Shown here piece by piece: positions 45,373-56,103 of a DNA stretch of 64,000 bases. Source of the stretch: Hysterium pulicare CBS 123377 (taxonomy: Eukaryota > Ascomycota > Dothideomycetes > Hysteriales > Hysteriaceae); NCBI GenBank assembly GCA_000467715.1, contig AJFK01000490.1, positions 1 through 64,000 on the forward strand, read 5' to 3'. The notes under the pieces were generated by a model that worked only from the letters and a program-made list of their open reading frames with translations, did not search any database and had not been told where the DNA came from. Made by a program: the position numbers and the translations under genes. The first letter of the stretch is position 1. Each line of letters starts with the position of its first letter.

Positions 45373-46317
45373 CTAGGACTCCGCTTCTGGCGTTGCCTTC
45401 TCTGGGTTCTTTGGTCCAGGTGAAGGTGGAACTTTCCTCTCCTTCGCGTTGGTCTGCATGCCCATGCCCTTGAGCCTCTTCACGACTTCCTCGATGAACA
45501 GATTGTATTCCTTGAAGAACGTAACTCCGTACTTTCCGCAAGTGATCTCCACGTTTCCCTGTCTCTTGTATCCATCGGGACAGCATACCACGATTTTTCC
45601 AGGGAATTTACCGCAGTATAATCCAAGCTCTAGCAACGAAATCATAGAGATGGTATCTGGATCGAAGAACATTGCGATTAAGTTGACTCGCTCTAAGGCA
45701 TCCAATTCCCACTCGACTTGCGCTCGGAACTTTGAATCACTTGCAACAGGTGCGACGGCTGTATCCCACTTTCCACGACGGGGGTTGACAGCTGAGACGG
45801 GATGCTCAGAAAGCCATGCGGTGAGATTGGTTTGCCAATTGATAGCATTGCCCGTTTCGATGCTACCGGCTAGGAAGACGGTCCAGTTTCCATAATCTGG
45901 CAGAATCTTTGGTGGATAGCACTCGCGGTGATCGGGATCCTTCTCTAGGCCCTCAGGAGGATCAATCAAGATCCCACGTACGTCTGGGATCAATTTATCG
46001 ACCTGGGTTTGCCCTTTGGTGTATTCTTTTTCGGGAAGATTTGGTTCAGTCATTGTGGGAGTGGTTGATGAATTCAGTGAGATATGGCTCGAAAGGTGTC
46101 TTTGGATTTGTTGGATTCGTTCGTCGGCAGTACTAGTCCTTGGAGGAGCCAAAGTGGCAGGATTGAGGTTTGCGGTTTGTATAGGTGATGTAGAAGCTGA
46201 AGCTGGAATGCTGTTAGCTTCAGCGTTTGTAGTGGGGCACAGCAGGGGAGCCATACGCAGGGTCTTTGTGGCTGTGGTCTTTGGCTTAGCGAACAGTTGT
46301 TTGATGATGCTGGACAT
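45373..46317 (-). CDS. Nucleoside 2-deoxyribosyltransferase-like protein
   Basis: A single exon gives 314 residues from the ATG at 46317. The frame stays open 65 codons further upstream to another ATG, but MSSIIKQLFAKPKTTATKTL looks like a real N terminus and may be a mitochondrial presequence. Later starts (residues 22 or 89) are also possible. The fold is that of nucleoside 2-deoxyribosyltransferases, which exchange bases on deoxyribonucleosides. Key blocks are VFLAGSIETGNAINWQ (148-162), VNPRRGKWD (177-185), the helix VEWELDALERVNLIAMFFDP (201-220) and SLLELGLYCGKFPGKIVVCC (227-246), with Glu230 at the catalytic-acid position of the family. The first 90 residues are low-complexity. Fungal members of this group are uncharacterised, so actual activity is uncertain. 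Confidence 0.82.
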   Translation of the reverse strand: MSSIIKQLFAKPKTTATKTLRMAPLLCPTTNAEANSIPASASTSPIQTANLNPATLAPPRTSTADERIQQIQRHLSSHISLNSSTTPTMTEPNLPEKEYTKGQTQVDKLIPDVRGILIDPPEGLEKDPDHRECYPPKILPDYGNWTVFLAGSIETGNAINWQTNLTAWLSEHPVSAVNPRRGKWDTAVAPVASDSKFRAQVEWELDALERVNLIAMFFDPDTISMISLLELGLYCGKFPGKIVVCCPDGYKRQGNVEITCGKYGVTFFKEYNLFIEEVVKRLKGMGMQTNAKERKVPPSPGPKNPEKATPEAES

Positions 46318-47440
46318 ACAGTAACAAATGTGGATGTGAATTGTTGGTGTGAAGGAAAATGTATTTCGCAGGCTCACAACGATAGTTTTATACTCATGCT
46401 TCTTGGTCTCCTGCACCGAGCGCGTGCGGAGAGTCACACCCGCAAACGGCAGTGTGACGAGGCTGAGCTTCAGCCTTTTGTGGCTTGACTCTTCGTTTCT
46501 CTGGCACTTCATACACCGACACTTTCTAGAGATGCCTGGAGAGGAAGCCTACTTCTGGACCTGCTTCCTTGTGGCTAGATTGTGGCTTGCCTCTCAATAG
46601 CGCGAGGTTGAGGACGAGGCATAACTTTGATGCCTTGTGTCTGGCATCGTGAGGCGCCAATCGCCCTGTGAGAGGAGGACACTTCGGTGCGCTCCGTGTC
46701 CAGACGGCGAAAAGGAGAAACAGGTAGGCATTCATGCTATTGTCAGATTTCGATCGTGCGTAGGACACGAGGATGATAGTGGACAATGGACTGCGGTTGA
46801 GTCTAGGGTTCATGAGTGTAAGGTCAAGCCAGATTTTCCAGGTGTCATTGCCGGAGACGTACTTTCCTTTTCTATTCGGTCTCCTCAACCAACTCCAACA
46901 CTTCATTCAGATAATACAGCTTCTTCATCAAAGCTCCTGGCCATCTGTACCCTTTATTCAAACTATTATCTTACAACCAGCAGTGTTGCATGAGATCAAG
47001 GCGATCGGCCTACGAATGGCCTTGTAAACCTGACTCCAATTCGCTCTTTTGTCATTCTATCATGAGCCTTTAGGCGGTGTATGCTACATTGCAACTTCGA
47101 TTACTCCCTCAGTACACGAGCGCAATAAGGAACTTCGAACTCTTGACGAACGAGTCCTTGCGACTCTCGAGAAGTCATACTGGAACGGTTAGTCAAAAAC
47201 GATGAGTATTTCTTTTCACTTTTACAGCACAACTCATGTTCTGTTCACGATGCAATGGCCCAACTAATATGTGAATTTATAGATTTCTCAAAGACTGACT
47301 AAAAACACGAGATGCGAAGCTTCAAATCAATGCAAACCGCCCATGTATGCAAATCAATGAAGAAATTTGGTCGAGACCAACTGCGCCAAACCCCTGGGGA
47401 CGCCGATCAGCGAGCGTTATATTCCATTTCCATGAATATC
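46318..47440. other. Intergenic region, no gene supported
   Basis: About 1.1 kb between two minus-strand genes. Open pieces at 46637-46993 and 47312-47632 lack family similarity; the second lies partly antisense to the 3' end of the zinc-ribbon gene. The stretch adjoining 46317 carries the promoter of the deoxyribosyltransferase-like gene. Confidence 0.45.
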
Positions 47441-48556
47441 TCAGAAACGGTTGTCGTACCAAATCGGTACCCACTCAGTCTGAACAGTGGTCCGTCGGAC
47501 AGCACCATGCCGCTGCAAACCAACTTCCTGGCTGGAAGCAACACCCCTACCAGCCATATCAGTCTGGTGACGTGGGAGTTCTCCAGGACGGGGCACGCTT
47601 GCACGCACGGCAGCCGGGACTTGGGAACCTAAATTTGGCGGGCGACGCGGCAGTGGCGGTCGAAGGCCTCTATACTCGTCAAACGTCCCCACGGGAAACG
47701 TGGTGGGATGATTGACGGGACCTCTGCTTGGTGGATCCTGCTGGAGGCTACCAGGCTCGTCCCTTGCAAGTCTTTTTCGGCCAGGACCTGCATGCGGGTA
47801 AGGCGGTCTACCTGTCTCCGCTGGCGTTGGATACCTGCCCGCCAGTTCTGGGTGAGACGAGTACGGAGGAGGAGCCAGTGGGGGCACACTCCTCACATCG
47901 CAAGGCGACAAGGCTGGCAGTGCGTTATCAGGCTCAGCGACTTCGGCTTTCCTCAGTCGCTTCGACAGAGCCCTCCTCCATGTGGCGTCCGGATCACCTT
48001 CGTAGTAATCCGTGGGGTCACCTAGCCGGAAGCGGAACCAGGAGTTGGAGAAGGTCTCACCACAAGTACAGTTCCGGTCCTCATGACCGAACCAGATCTT
48101 TGTGTTGAGCTCACATGTCTCCTTCTCTCGCTTGTGGAGGACCCGCTGGACAAGATTTCGCTTCTTTCCAGATTCTCCGTCTTTGGGAACCTCAGCGGCC
48201 CAGGTCAACCCACACGCAGGACAAACATGGCCATATGGCATGCCATCTCGAACCAAGACTGATAGGACAGTCGAAGGATTATGCTGGTCCTTATAGGGTT
48301 GGAGCACATTTGAGAAGGTGCACTCCTTGCAAGGCGTGTGCTCCTTAGCACAGCCGCATTGCAGTTGACTGAAAGGATGTGGTCCAGACCGAACGAGCAA
48401 GCTATTCTCTTGGTTGCATTTACAGCAACACCAAATACCATCAACGTTGGGACGCCTATTCGCGTGGTTGATGTAAGTTCGCTCACCGGTGTCTGCAGCC
48501 GTGCCTTGGAAGGTCGAGAAGTTTCCCAAGTTCAGTGGTCGATTGGGGAGGCTCAT
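47441..48556 (-). CDS. Double zinc-ribbon protein A
   Basis: An intronless frame gives 371 residues. The N-terminal half holds cysteine pairs arranged as zinc ribbons: WCCCKC (42-47), CGCAKEHTPCKEC (67-79), GHVCPACGLTW (109-119) and DRNCTCGETF (160-169), with the aromatic segment SWFRFRLGDP after the last. The C-terminal 155 residues are Pro/Arg-rich and probably disordered. The same Cys layout and flanking words occur in the protein of 49104-49876, so the two are paralogues. I recognise the layout as that of fungal 'probable double zinc ribbon' proteins of unknown function. A DNA, RNA or protein contact role is likely for such ribbons, but no specific job can be assigned. Confidence 0.8.
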   Translation of the reverse strand: MSLPNRPLNLGNFSTFQGTAADTGERTYINHANRRPNVDGIWCCCKCNQENSLLVRSGPHPFSQLQCGCAKEHTPCKECTFSNVLQPYKDQHNPSTVLSVLVRDGMPYGHVCPACGLTWAAEVPKDGESGKKRNLVQRVLHKREKETCELNTKIWFGHEDRNCTCGETFSNSWFRFRLGDPTDYYEGDPDATWRRALSKRLRKAEVAEPDNALPALSPCDVRSVPPLAPPPYSSHPELAGRYPTPAETGRPPYPHAGPGRKRLARDEPGSLQQDPPSRGPVNHPTTFPVGTFDEYRGLRPPLPRRPPNLGSQVPAAVRASVPRPGELPRHQTDMAGRGVASSQEVGLQRHGAVRRTTVQTEWVPIWYDNRF

Positions 48557-49103
48557 CTTGTAGTTTTTGAACTCTATGTCGGTTGTAAGTTTAAGTGTAT
48601 TATTAATCGAATAAATTTGGTTGTACTCGATAATTGAAAGTGGTTTATAAGATCGTAGGGACAGATTCTACTCTCCTTTTATGTCTTTCTCTGGAGAGCT
48701 CATCGTGTGCAGATTCATCGCTGAATTCCCATTGTATCATGACAATCATCGAACTCGGTCGTAAATTCACCACCATATTTCATATGGCATCATTCATCAA
48801 CAGCGTATACAGATGGCCGGGACAGGTTATAGCTGCACAATGTGTGTAGGTTCGATCGGTGTATATATGAAATTTCGGTAGGTGGGTTGTATCTGCACAA
48901 TGTAGATCGCTGGTATATATGGGTGTTGCAGGAAACTTGTATCTGCACAATGTAAGATTGCGTTGTTCAGGCAGAATTCATCACTTACATATTCAGAAAA
49001 TTTTGCGTACATTGTTCACATACAATTCCAACGATGGCGCAGAACCAAGGAAGAGGCTATCAATGAAACCGGAATGTAATTAGACACTACGAAAGACAAA
49101 AAG
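48557..49103. other. Intergenic region between the zinc-ribbon genes
   Basis: About 550 bases between the paralogues. It holds the short direct repeat listed at 48826-48960 and should include the promoter of protein A and the 3' end of protein B. No gene is supported. Confidence 0.5.
48826..48960. repeat. Three direct copies of a CTGCACAATGT repeat
   Basis: The core CTGCACAATGT occurs at 48833-48843, 48893-48903 and 48943-48953, with wider matches (TTGTATCTGCACAATGTA in copies two and three, and GGTGTATATATG / GGTATATATGG between copies). Spacing is 60 and then 50 bases. The copies lie about 270-400 bases upstream of zinc-ribbon gene A, so they may be a promoter element or the product of local duplication. 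Confidence 0.7.
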
Positions 49104-49876
49104 TTAAGTCAGCGGTGAGATCTCCAAAGCAGCGACTCCAAAAACGTCTATACCAAGAAGACTGAAAAGGAAAAAGGAAATGAAAAGGAAGACAGCACTT
49201 ACCTATCCCTCTTTCCATCTCTTCCACCATCTCTCTCCTCCAACCCCGGACTCTTCATAAACCCATCAAACCTGGGACTCCTCCCCTCAACCTCATAACT
49301 CGGCCTCGGCGTCCCAAGATCACTACTCTCAACAACCCACTCCCCCTTCACCATCTCATCCACGACTTGATACCTGAAGCAGTTATCGCAGCAAAGGTGT
49401 CCACAAGTACAATCCTCGTCGTCGCGATTAAACTTCAGAACAAAGAGATCTCGCTCCTTAGGGGCCTGCTCATCCCCTTCCTCTCCAATCCCGCTCTTCT
49501 GATTCTTAACACTCAACCCCCTCTTCAACATCCCACCTAACCCCTTCATCCCCTTCGCTCCAGCCCCACCCCTCCTCTTCTCAACAGGCGTCCGTTTCCA
49601 CGACCGCCCGCAATAACAGCATACATGCCCGAACTGCGTCCACACTTCCGCCCCATGTGGAACCGAGATCACGTATTCTAGTCTTCGGAGCGGGGTTAGC
49701 GGGACGTGGCGGAAGAGGGTGGATATAGAGGCTGGGGTGCGACATTGCTTACATTTGAGCGTGCCTAGGGGACGGCGGGAGTCTGGAGTGAGAGGTGGGA
49801 GGCGGTAGGTTTGGTTGCAGTGGGTGCAGGACCAGGTTGAGGTTTGTGGGGTTGGGGTTTGGTATTGGGCGTACAT
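49104..49876 (-). CDS. Double zinc-ribbon protein B
   Basis: Two exons (49876-49203 and 49161-49104) are proposed, giving 243 residues ending in GVAALEISPLT. The 41-base intron is short but has GTAAGT, a strong pyrimidine tract and TTTTCAG. Without splicing the frame stops at 49199 with 225 residues, so only the last ~20 residues are in doubt. Cysteine blocks: WSCTHC (15-20), LKCKQC (40-45), GHVCCYCGRSW (83-93) and EDCTCGHLCCDNCFRY (154-169). The blocks GHVCxxCGxxW and DxxCTCG match protein A, which lies next to it on the same strand. The N terminus is Gln/Thr/Pro-rich and the middle contains a Gly/Lys-rich linker. Function is unknown. Confidence 0.78.
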
Positions 49877-50251
49877 GGTCTTTTCCTTAGGGGGTTTGTT
49901 GGTGTTGGTGGAGGAAGGGAGAATATAGGGCTAGATAGAAAATATATAGCTTTTATGAGGTGGGTGTGGTTTGTGAGGAGAGAGTTGTCTGAAACATTGT
50001 GTTTGGACAAAGATCAGAAAAGAGATATTGTGAGACAGTGTTCAGACCTGCATTGTTCTTTGTCATCTGTTTGCACAGTCCAGTTGAGCTTTGGGAACTG
50101 TCTCAAATGGAGGTTACCGCTTGATGCCTACCTACAGTATCATACATTCTAGTTCAGTAGTATTGCCCTGCACGTCAAGAGCTTTCTTACTATCTAGCCA
50201 ATTTTACCTGAACACAAGAATGCTCCAGCCATATCCCCCCATACTAGCACC
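49877..50251. other. Intergenic region, zinc-ribbon B / F-box
   Basis: About 375 bases between two minus-strand genes. No gene is supported; it should hold the promoter of zinc-ribbon gene B and the 3' untranslated region of the F-box gene. Confidence 0.45.
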
Positions 50252-51867
50252 CTAGCTCTCAGCACCCTCATACTTCTTCAACCATACCCTCAGCTCAATC
50301 CCTTGCTCCGCAAAGGGCCCCTTAACCCACATCGGAGGGTCCCAAACATCCCTCACGATCTCCTTCCGCATAAGCGGGAGCATCTCGCAGATCCACACGA
50401 GCTCGAGATTTGGGAAACACTCCGGCTTATGGTCGGCGATATCCAGAAGCCAGCTGAACTGTGGAAGGCTGACGATATGCTGACTGTTGGCTAGGAAGGT
50501 CTCTCGGTCGGGGAGGAGGGCCCATGGAGGGGGTAGTTGGCTGAGCCCGTAGGCGATGGGGTCTAGTTTGTAGAAGCAGTGGCTGTTGGGTTCGAATTTA
50601 ATCTAGAAAGGCGTTAGTGATACTATTGTAGAAGCAGTGGAGCATTATAGTGGGTGAAGGGATAGGTGATTCTAGAAAAATGGGTAAGCCATCTACGTAA
50701 AGGTGCCTGGTGTACGCTGAGTACGTTTGAGCTGTTCGATACTCCTTGATTGGAGTTTCCAACCGCGAGAGCCTCCCGTTGTTTCCATTATGATTATATC
50801 TGGATAAGAGTAGGAGGGATATAGCTTACCCTCAAAATCTCAAGAGTCGGCGGCAAAAGTGTGTATATGTTGTTCCTCTCGAATCTCCACTCCCCATTGA
50901 ACTGCCAGAAGCAACATGCTGGTACGTCAAGTTCCCTCAGGTCTTTAAACCCCCTCAGATCTAGGAAGGAGCCGTCGTGGTCAAATGGCCAGTAATCGAA
51001 GGGGTTGTCGAGCTCTAGAATGAAAAGAGACTCTGCAACTGGCTCCATTGCTAAGATGAGATGTCGGGGCGAAACTATGCCGGAAACAATAGGCTCTCTG
51101 GTGGGATCTGGAGGCTGGTGAAGGAACAGTCCAGTAAAGAAGAAGGATAATTGCAATAGTTCGCGTGGTTCTGCAAGAAGAAGGGCCAGGTCGGAATGTT
51201 TTATGTGATTCAAAGAGGTATAGCTAGGCAAAATAATGAGAGCCTGCACTGAGGATTCGCCGGGGCGAGGTATAAGAGCCTTGTAACTCTTAGCATTGCT
51301 GATGTCACGGCCCATGAGAGTGACTGCCTCTATGTTGTCCAGCTGCATGAAATACAAGATATCGCTCATAGAAAGTCGGATGTCTTGTATGGCCAGGTGT
51401 TGTAGTCGTCCGAACTTCTGTAAGAAAGTGTAGTCCACGTCCTTCCTACAGATTAGGCGGAGGTGAAGATCCCGTACAGTGACCAGCTTCTCGAGTAGAC
51501 GTCGTCGTGGTTTCCCGTGAGAGGATCTGAAAGAACGAATGTAGCTGCAGAGCTCTGGGCGATCGTCCAGCGTTCGCAGAAGACGACTTAGCTTTCGGTA
51601 CTCGAGCATCAAGCTGCGGTCGACATATCCGCATCGGGTCTGGATGTGCCGAAAGACATGTTCGGTGGCCAGCGCGCGTAACTGAGAGCAAGAAAGAGAT
51701 ACGCTCAATAGGCTGGAGTGGTTGTTGTATTCAAAATAGGAGAGTATCTCGTGAAGGATCTCATTGGAGAGGTCAAAGAGACGTGCCATGGTTGCGGGCT
51801 TGCATGGAGTGAAGTTGGCTTCAACGCCAGAACGTAAATACAAAGGAGAGGAATCACGTGAAGACAT
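50252..51867 (-). CDS. F-box protein
   Basis: Two exons (51867-50830 and 50602-50252) give 462 residues; the 227-base intron is the longest in the window but has GTAAGC and TTTCTAG ends and keeps phase. An F-box lies near residues 29-70 (MARLFDLSNEILHEILSYFE followed by SLSCSQLRALATEHVFRHI), the module that binds Skp1 in SCF ubiquitin ligases. Starting at this internal ATG (51789) instead is equally possible. The remainder holds leucine-rich segments without clean LRR periodicity (LQHLAIQDIRLSMSDILYFM) and a C-terminal block with DIADHKPECFPNLELVW. Such F-box proteins form large, poorly characterised families in filamentous fungi; the target cannot be inferred. Confidence 0.85.
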
Positions 51868-52777
51868 GGAGGTTGGGCGGTCTGTGAATGAAACATTTTT
51901 TTACAAGCACTGACTGGCCGTATTTGACAGTATGTTACTAGAGCCTAAAAAATCTCTAAATTTTCCTTTTTATAGCTATCCAGGATGACCAGGTGCGTTT
52001 TATAACTTTTTAGGCTCTGGGAGGTCACCAAGTTGGAAATTGAGATTGAGGCTTAACACGTAGGATGAACGACCCACAGGAGCTTGGGAAAAGAAAAGTA
52101 CTTGAGTTAGTATACTTTAGGTTTTGCTACTGTTCGTCACTCCATATTGAGATCGGGGCTGGCAATGCTTAGCCTTGATGCATTGTGAGGTGCAAATGGC
52201 GAGGAATAAATATTAGGTCTCCGCCTTGATCCGGTGGAGCTATTAAGAACCAGTACTATGTAAGCGTTTGTCAGCAGACATCTCTCCCGTTATCCAATCG
52301 TAGACGCCATGGCTAACATACCTTGAGAAAGGTTTAAGAGATAGAGGTGAGGGACGAAGGGATAATAGGGGTTCAGGGTCCCGGGTGGTTACGCAAGCAT
52401 CCTTAAGGGCAACGAGGCCGAACTCAAAAGAACACGTATTTTCGTTCATCATCTCAGGACTCACTTCATGTACCGTTGAACATAAAAGACACGCTGGCCT
52501 CGCGAGACTGAAGCTCGTGAAGTGTAGGAAGAATCCACGGCTCGCCGCGCCCCTGTTTAGTTCACCCCACGTTGCTCCTGAGTCAAGCCACAGCGGCGGT
52601 GAAGACCCTTGCTTTCCCCCCAGCTCAAACACGAACTAGAACCCCACCACAATTCTTCTACAATTGCTCTCTTTTCGAGCACGTTGAAGACTCAATATCT
52701 TGTCAATTGGACACTACAGGATATTCTGAGCACTTCTTCCTACTATCCGAACCAGCCAACGCCTTGGATCATTCAAG
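51868..52777. promoter_or_regulatory. Divergent promoter region, F-box / phosphomannomutase
   Basis: About 910 bases between divergent genes. Open pieces on both strands at 52243-52639 overlap each other antisense and resemble no family. The last 200 bases before 52778 are C/T-rich, typical of a 5' leader. Confidence 0.4.
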
Positions 52778-53720
52778 ATGGCCGAGGCAGCATCCATAAT
52801 CCCACCTCTCAACCAACGACCAATCAAAAACACCATCTGCCTCTTCGACGTCGATGAGACTCTCACACCAGCTCGACGAGTAAGTTTTCATATCTGCTAA
52901 ACAACAGAAGGATAATTTCTACCCCCTTTCTCAATTCTGTTACTTGAACTACCCAAAAGCCGCGTCTGGAGCTCTCCTTCCGTACCTCCAACAAGAACTA
53001 ACACCCTCTCCCCAGCATGCCTCTCCCGAAATGCTCCAAGTCCTCTCCGCCCTCCGCCACCGCGTCGCAATCGGCTACGTCGGCGGCTCCGACTTCTCCA
53101 AGCAACAAGAACAGCTCGGCACGCCCTCCATCCCCGTAACCTCCCTCTTCGACTTCTGCTTCGCCGAAAACGGACTCACTGCCTACCGACTCGGCCAACC
53201 GCTCGCCTCCACTTCGTACATCCAATGGCTGGGGGAGGAGAAACACAAGAAGCTGGTGAACTGGATCTTGCATTACATGGCGGATTTAGACATTCCGGTC
53301 AAGCGAGGCACGTTCGTGGAGTTTCGGAATGGTATGATCAATGTGAGTCCCGTGGGACGTAACGCCTCACTTGAAGAGCGGCTTGAATTCACTGCGTTCG
53401 ACGACAAACATAAGATCCGCGAGAAAATGGTTGAGGCGGTGAAGAAGGAATTCCCCGACCTTGGCTTGACGTACAGCATTGGGGGCCAGATTAGCTTTGA
53501 TGTGTTTCCTACGGGCTGGGACAAGACATATTGTTTGAGACATGTGGAGGCGGAGCAGGATAGGCCGGATGGTGTGGACTATACGACTATCCATTTCTTT
53601 GGTGATAAGACGGGGGTGGGAGGGAATGATCGGGAGATCTATGAGGACAGTAGGACGGTGGGGCATTCAGTGAGGAATCCAGAGCATACGCTGGAGCTCT
53701 TGAAGGAGATGTTCTTTTAA
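52778..53720 (+). CDS. SEC53: Phosphomannomutase
   Basis: Two exons (52778-52879 and 53016-53720) with a 136-base intron (ACTAAC branch, CCCCAG acceptor) give 268 residues, full length for the family. The enzyme converts mannose-6-phosphate to mannose-1-phosphate, feeding GDP-mannose for glycosylation and GPI anchors in the cytosol. It belongs to the HAD superfamily; the nucleophile motif is [12 protein letters not shown] with Asp24 and Asp26. Further family blocks are [81 protein letters not shown] and [17 protein letters not shown]. Nothing is missing. Confidence 0.96.
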
Positions 53721-54149
53721 GGGCAGGGATGGTGAGGAGGAACGAGAGCATAAAGTAGGAAGGCTGATACGGAGACGAACCGATACATGGCATTTGTGAT
53801 GGGGAAAGGAGCAAAATACGATTTCGTGGCCTGCTATGAGATTAATAAGGACCATAGATCATGACTCTGCGTGCATTATAGACTGTCTTCCAGCTGTGGT
53901 AAAAGCACTTCCTAATTGAATTCATAAATTTCTACTATATAGCCAACTCAACTCTATGCTAAGAATAGTATAGATTCTTCTACCAACTTTTTCTAAATCC
54001 GACTACATTACTCTGCGTTGCAACTCATCGTACAACCTCTACAGTACCAGTATGACTTCTACCACCATCATCGCAGTCTTCGGCATGCTCCTGTGGTGGT
54101 TGCCATGGCAACGGTATAGTCTTCCTTTTTGGGCCTGCAAAGATAAATT
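53721..54149. other. Convergent intergenic region
   Basis: About 430 AT-rich bases between the phosphomannomutase and the sphingolipid methyltransferase stop codons. No gene is supported; it holds both 3' untranslated regions. Confidence 0.5.
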
Positions 54150-55901
54150 CTACTTTTTTCCAGAAAGTCTAGCCTTCGCAGCAGCAAGCGCACCATGAAG
54201 AGCAAACTGGCTAGGAACACCTTCGATACGATGTGTCGAATTGATATTCTTGACGAGAGTGATTTGGTAGCAGGTTGCAGTGCCCTGTCGAGAGGCAATG
54301 GTGGAGTAGGCCAGGAAATATTCCCAAATCTGTGTGGGATTATGTAAGCGACCAAGTGATGGTAAATTGAGATTAGATATTTTGAAGGAAGGGAGAATGA
54401 CTTACTCTGAACCATCTCTTGCCATATTTTGCGATCACCTTGTCTTTGTTTGCAAGCCAGTTCCTGTACCATTTCCACAGTGTAGCGGAGTAGTGAACAC
54501 CAATTGTGTCGATGGACTTGATTTCGAAGCCAGCGCCCTCGAGCCTTCCAACGAAGAAGTCGAGAGGTGTAGAGGCGTCAGCGCCTGGGAAGATATATTT
54601 GTTCATGAAGAGACCCCAGGTTAGGTCTTCATACTGCCATGGCTTCCTCAGTCCAGCGATCTGAAGGAAGAAAACACCGTCGTCGTCGAGCATGTCGTAG
54701 ACCTGGCTTAGAAACGTATGGAAATGTCGAACACCGACGTGTTCAGCCATCTCAAGACAAGTAATCTTCTTGTATCCTCCTTCTGGAACGGGAATGTCAC
54801 GGTAGTCCATACAGAGAATCTTACTCTGCTCCTCCGGAATGCCAGCCTTTCGAAGACCATTGTTGCCCCAGGCAGTCTGATTGAGACCGAGTGTGACACC
54901 GGTAGCATGTGCACCATAGTTTACACTGGCGAACTTGGCAAGTGTACCCCAACCGCAGCCAATATCTAACATTTTCTCGCCCGGCTGAATTTGAATCTTT
55001 TCGCAGACGATGGCGAGCTTGTTATCTTGGAGCTGCTCGAGGGACTCTTCGTGGTTGATGTCAGAGATAATGCCAGAGGTGTAGATCATGCGTGGCCCAA
55101 GGAACCAGCCGTAGAAGTCATCGCCGCGGTCGTAGTGGTCTCGAACTTGCTCTTCGTCTGAAGCATGTGTGAGCCTCAATTCCACGCCATCTCTCGTAAT
55201 TCAGCCATAGATACACTTACCTTGCGACCGAGTGTGCATGATAGCTTCTGGTATGAAACCAAACAAGAAATACCTGATCAAACCAAAAGTAAATTGAAAG
55301 TTGGCCCAGTCATGTCTCTGCTCCATGACCTCCAAACAATCACCATTGAAGTCGACATCCCCATCGAAGTACTTCTCGTGGAATGTCTCCATAGGGATAG
55401 TCTTCTTGCCATAGTATGTGTCCCTGTCCTCCTCCTTGTGGAAAGTAAGGTAATGCTCGATTGGCTTCCCAGGAAAATGGACTTTTTCGTTCCTTCGAGG
55501 CGAAAATGTCGACATAGCTATCCAGTAGGCAGCCAAAAGAGGAAGATCGACTAGAAGAGCGAAGAATATCCATGTTTTCCATCCTCCACCAGCTTTCCAG
55601 GAGAGGTAGAGTGGGACGAAACCAAGAATGGAGAAGAGGAGGGCATTGGAGAAACTCTCACTTCCAGGGCCGTCTGCCGGCAGAGGAGCATTCTTGATAG
55701 CTGGATACTATAACAAAACACTTGTTAGCTTATGTTGTGTCATATTGCTCCCTCAATGGCTTTCGAGGGGATTTTCGTTGAGCTTCACGGAATGCGTACC
55801 GAAGTTGTTCTGACGCCGCAATCTACGGTGGGAGTAGTTGGACTTGGAGCTGGAGGTGTGTCTATCCACTCAAACGTCTCTTCGGAGGTACTTCCGTTCA
55901 T
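54150..55901 (-). CDS. MTS1: Sphingolipid C9-methyltransferase
   Basis: Four exons (55901-55800, 55707-55221, 55157-54406, 54329-54150) give 506 residues. The enzyme adds the C9 methyl group to the sphingoid base of fungal glucosylceramides, using S-adenosylmethionine, at the ER membrane. Two N-terminal membrane segments lie near 55-105 (FSNALLFSILGFVPLYLSW and WIFFALLVDLPLLAAYWIAM). The SAM-binding motif LDIGCGWGT is near 260-267, in a cyclopropane-fatty-acid-synthase-like domain preceded by HYDRGDDFYGWFLGPRMIYT and followed by CLEMAEHVGVRHFHTFL. The C terminus (RIWEYFLAYSTIASRQGTAT) completes the family pattern. Some orthologues occur as paralogous pairs; only one copy is in this window. 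The pathway matters for hyphal growth and defensin sensitivity in other fungi. Confidence 0.95.
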
Positions 55902-56103
55902 TTTCGACATGGAGAAAAGATTGAAGGAGAAACTGTTTAGAATGGCGGTGGACAATATGCAGATCAGGGTTCTGCCAAGCCTGTGGGCGTCCGTGCTTGC
56001 TAGCGGCCGTTTGAAGATGAGATTGAAACATGAATTATCCCTCCGACATGATATAGAATTATCGTGGTATGCAAAGCATGATCTTGTGCAAAGAAGCTTT
56101 GGT

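Noticed and set aside
46637-46993. Plus-strand frame of 118 codons between two minus-strand genes
   Set aside because: Low-complexity tail, no family resemblance, and it lies antisense to another equally open frame.
49162-49202. Ending zinc-ribbon protein B at the unspliced stop (49199)
   Set aside because: The strong GTAAGT, pyrimidine tract and CAG make the 41-base intron more likely, though its small size leaves doubt; only the last ~20 residues are affected.
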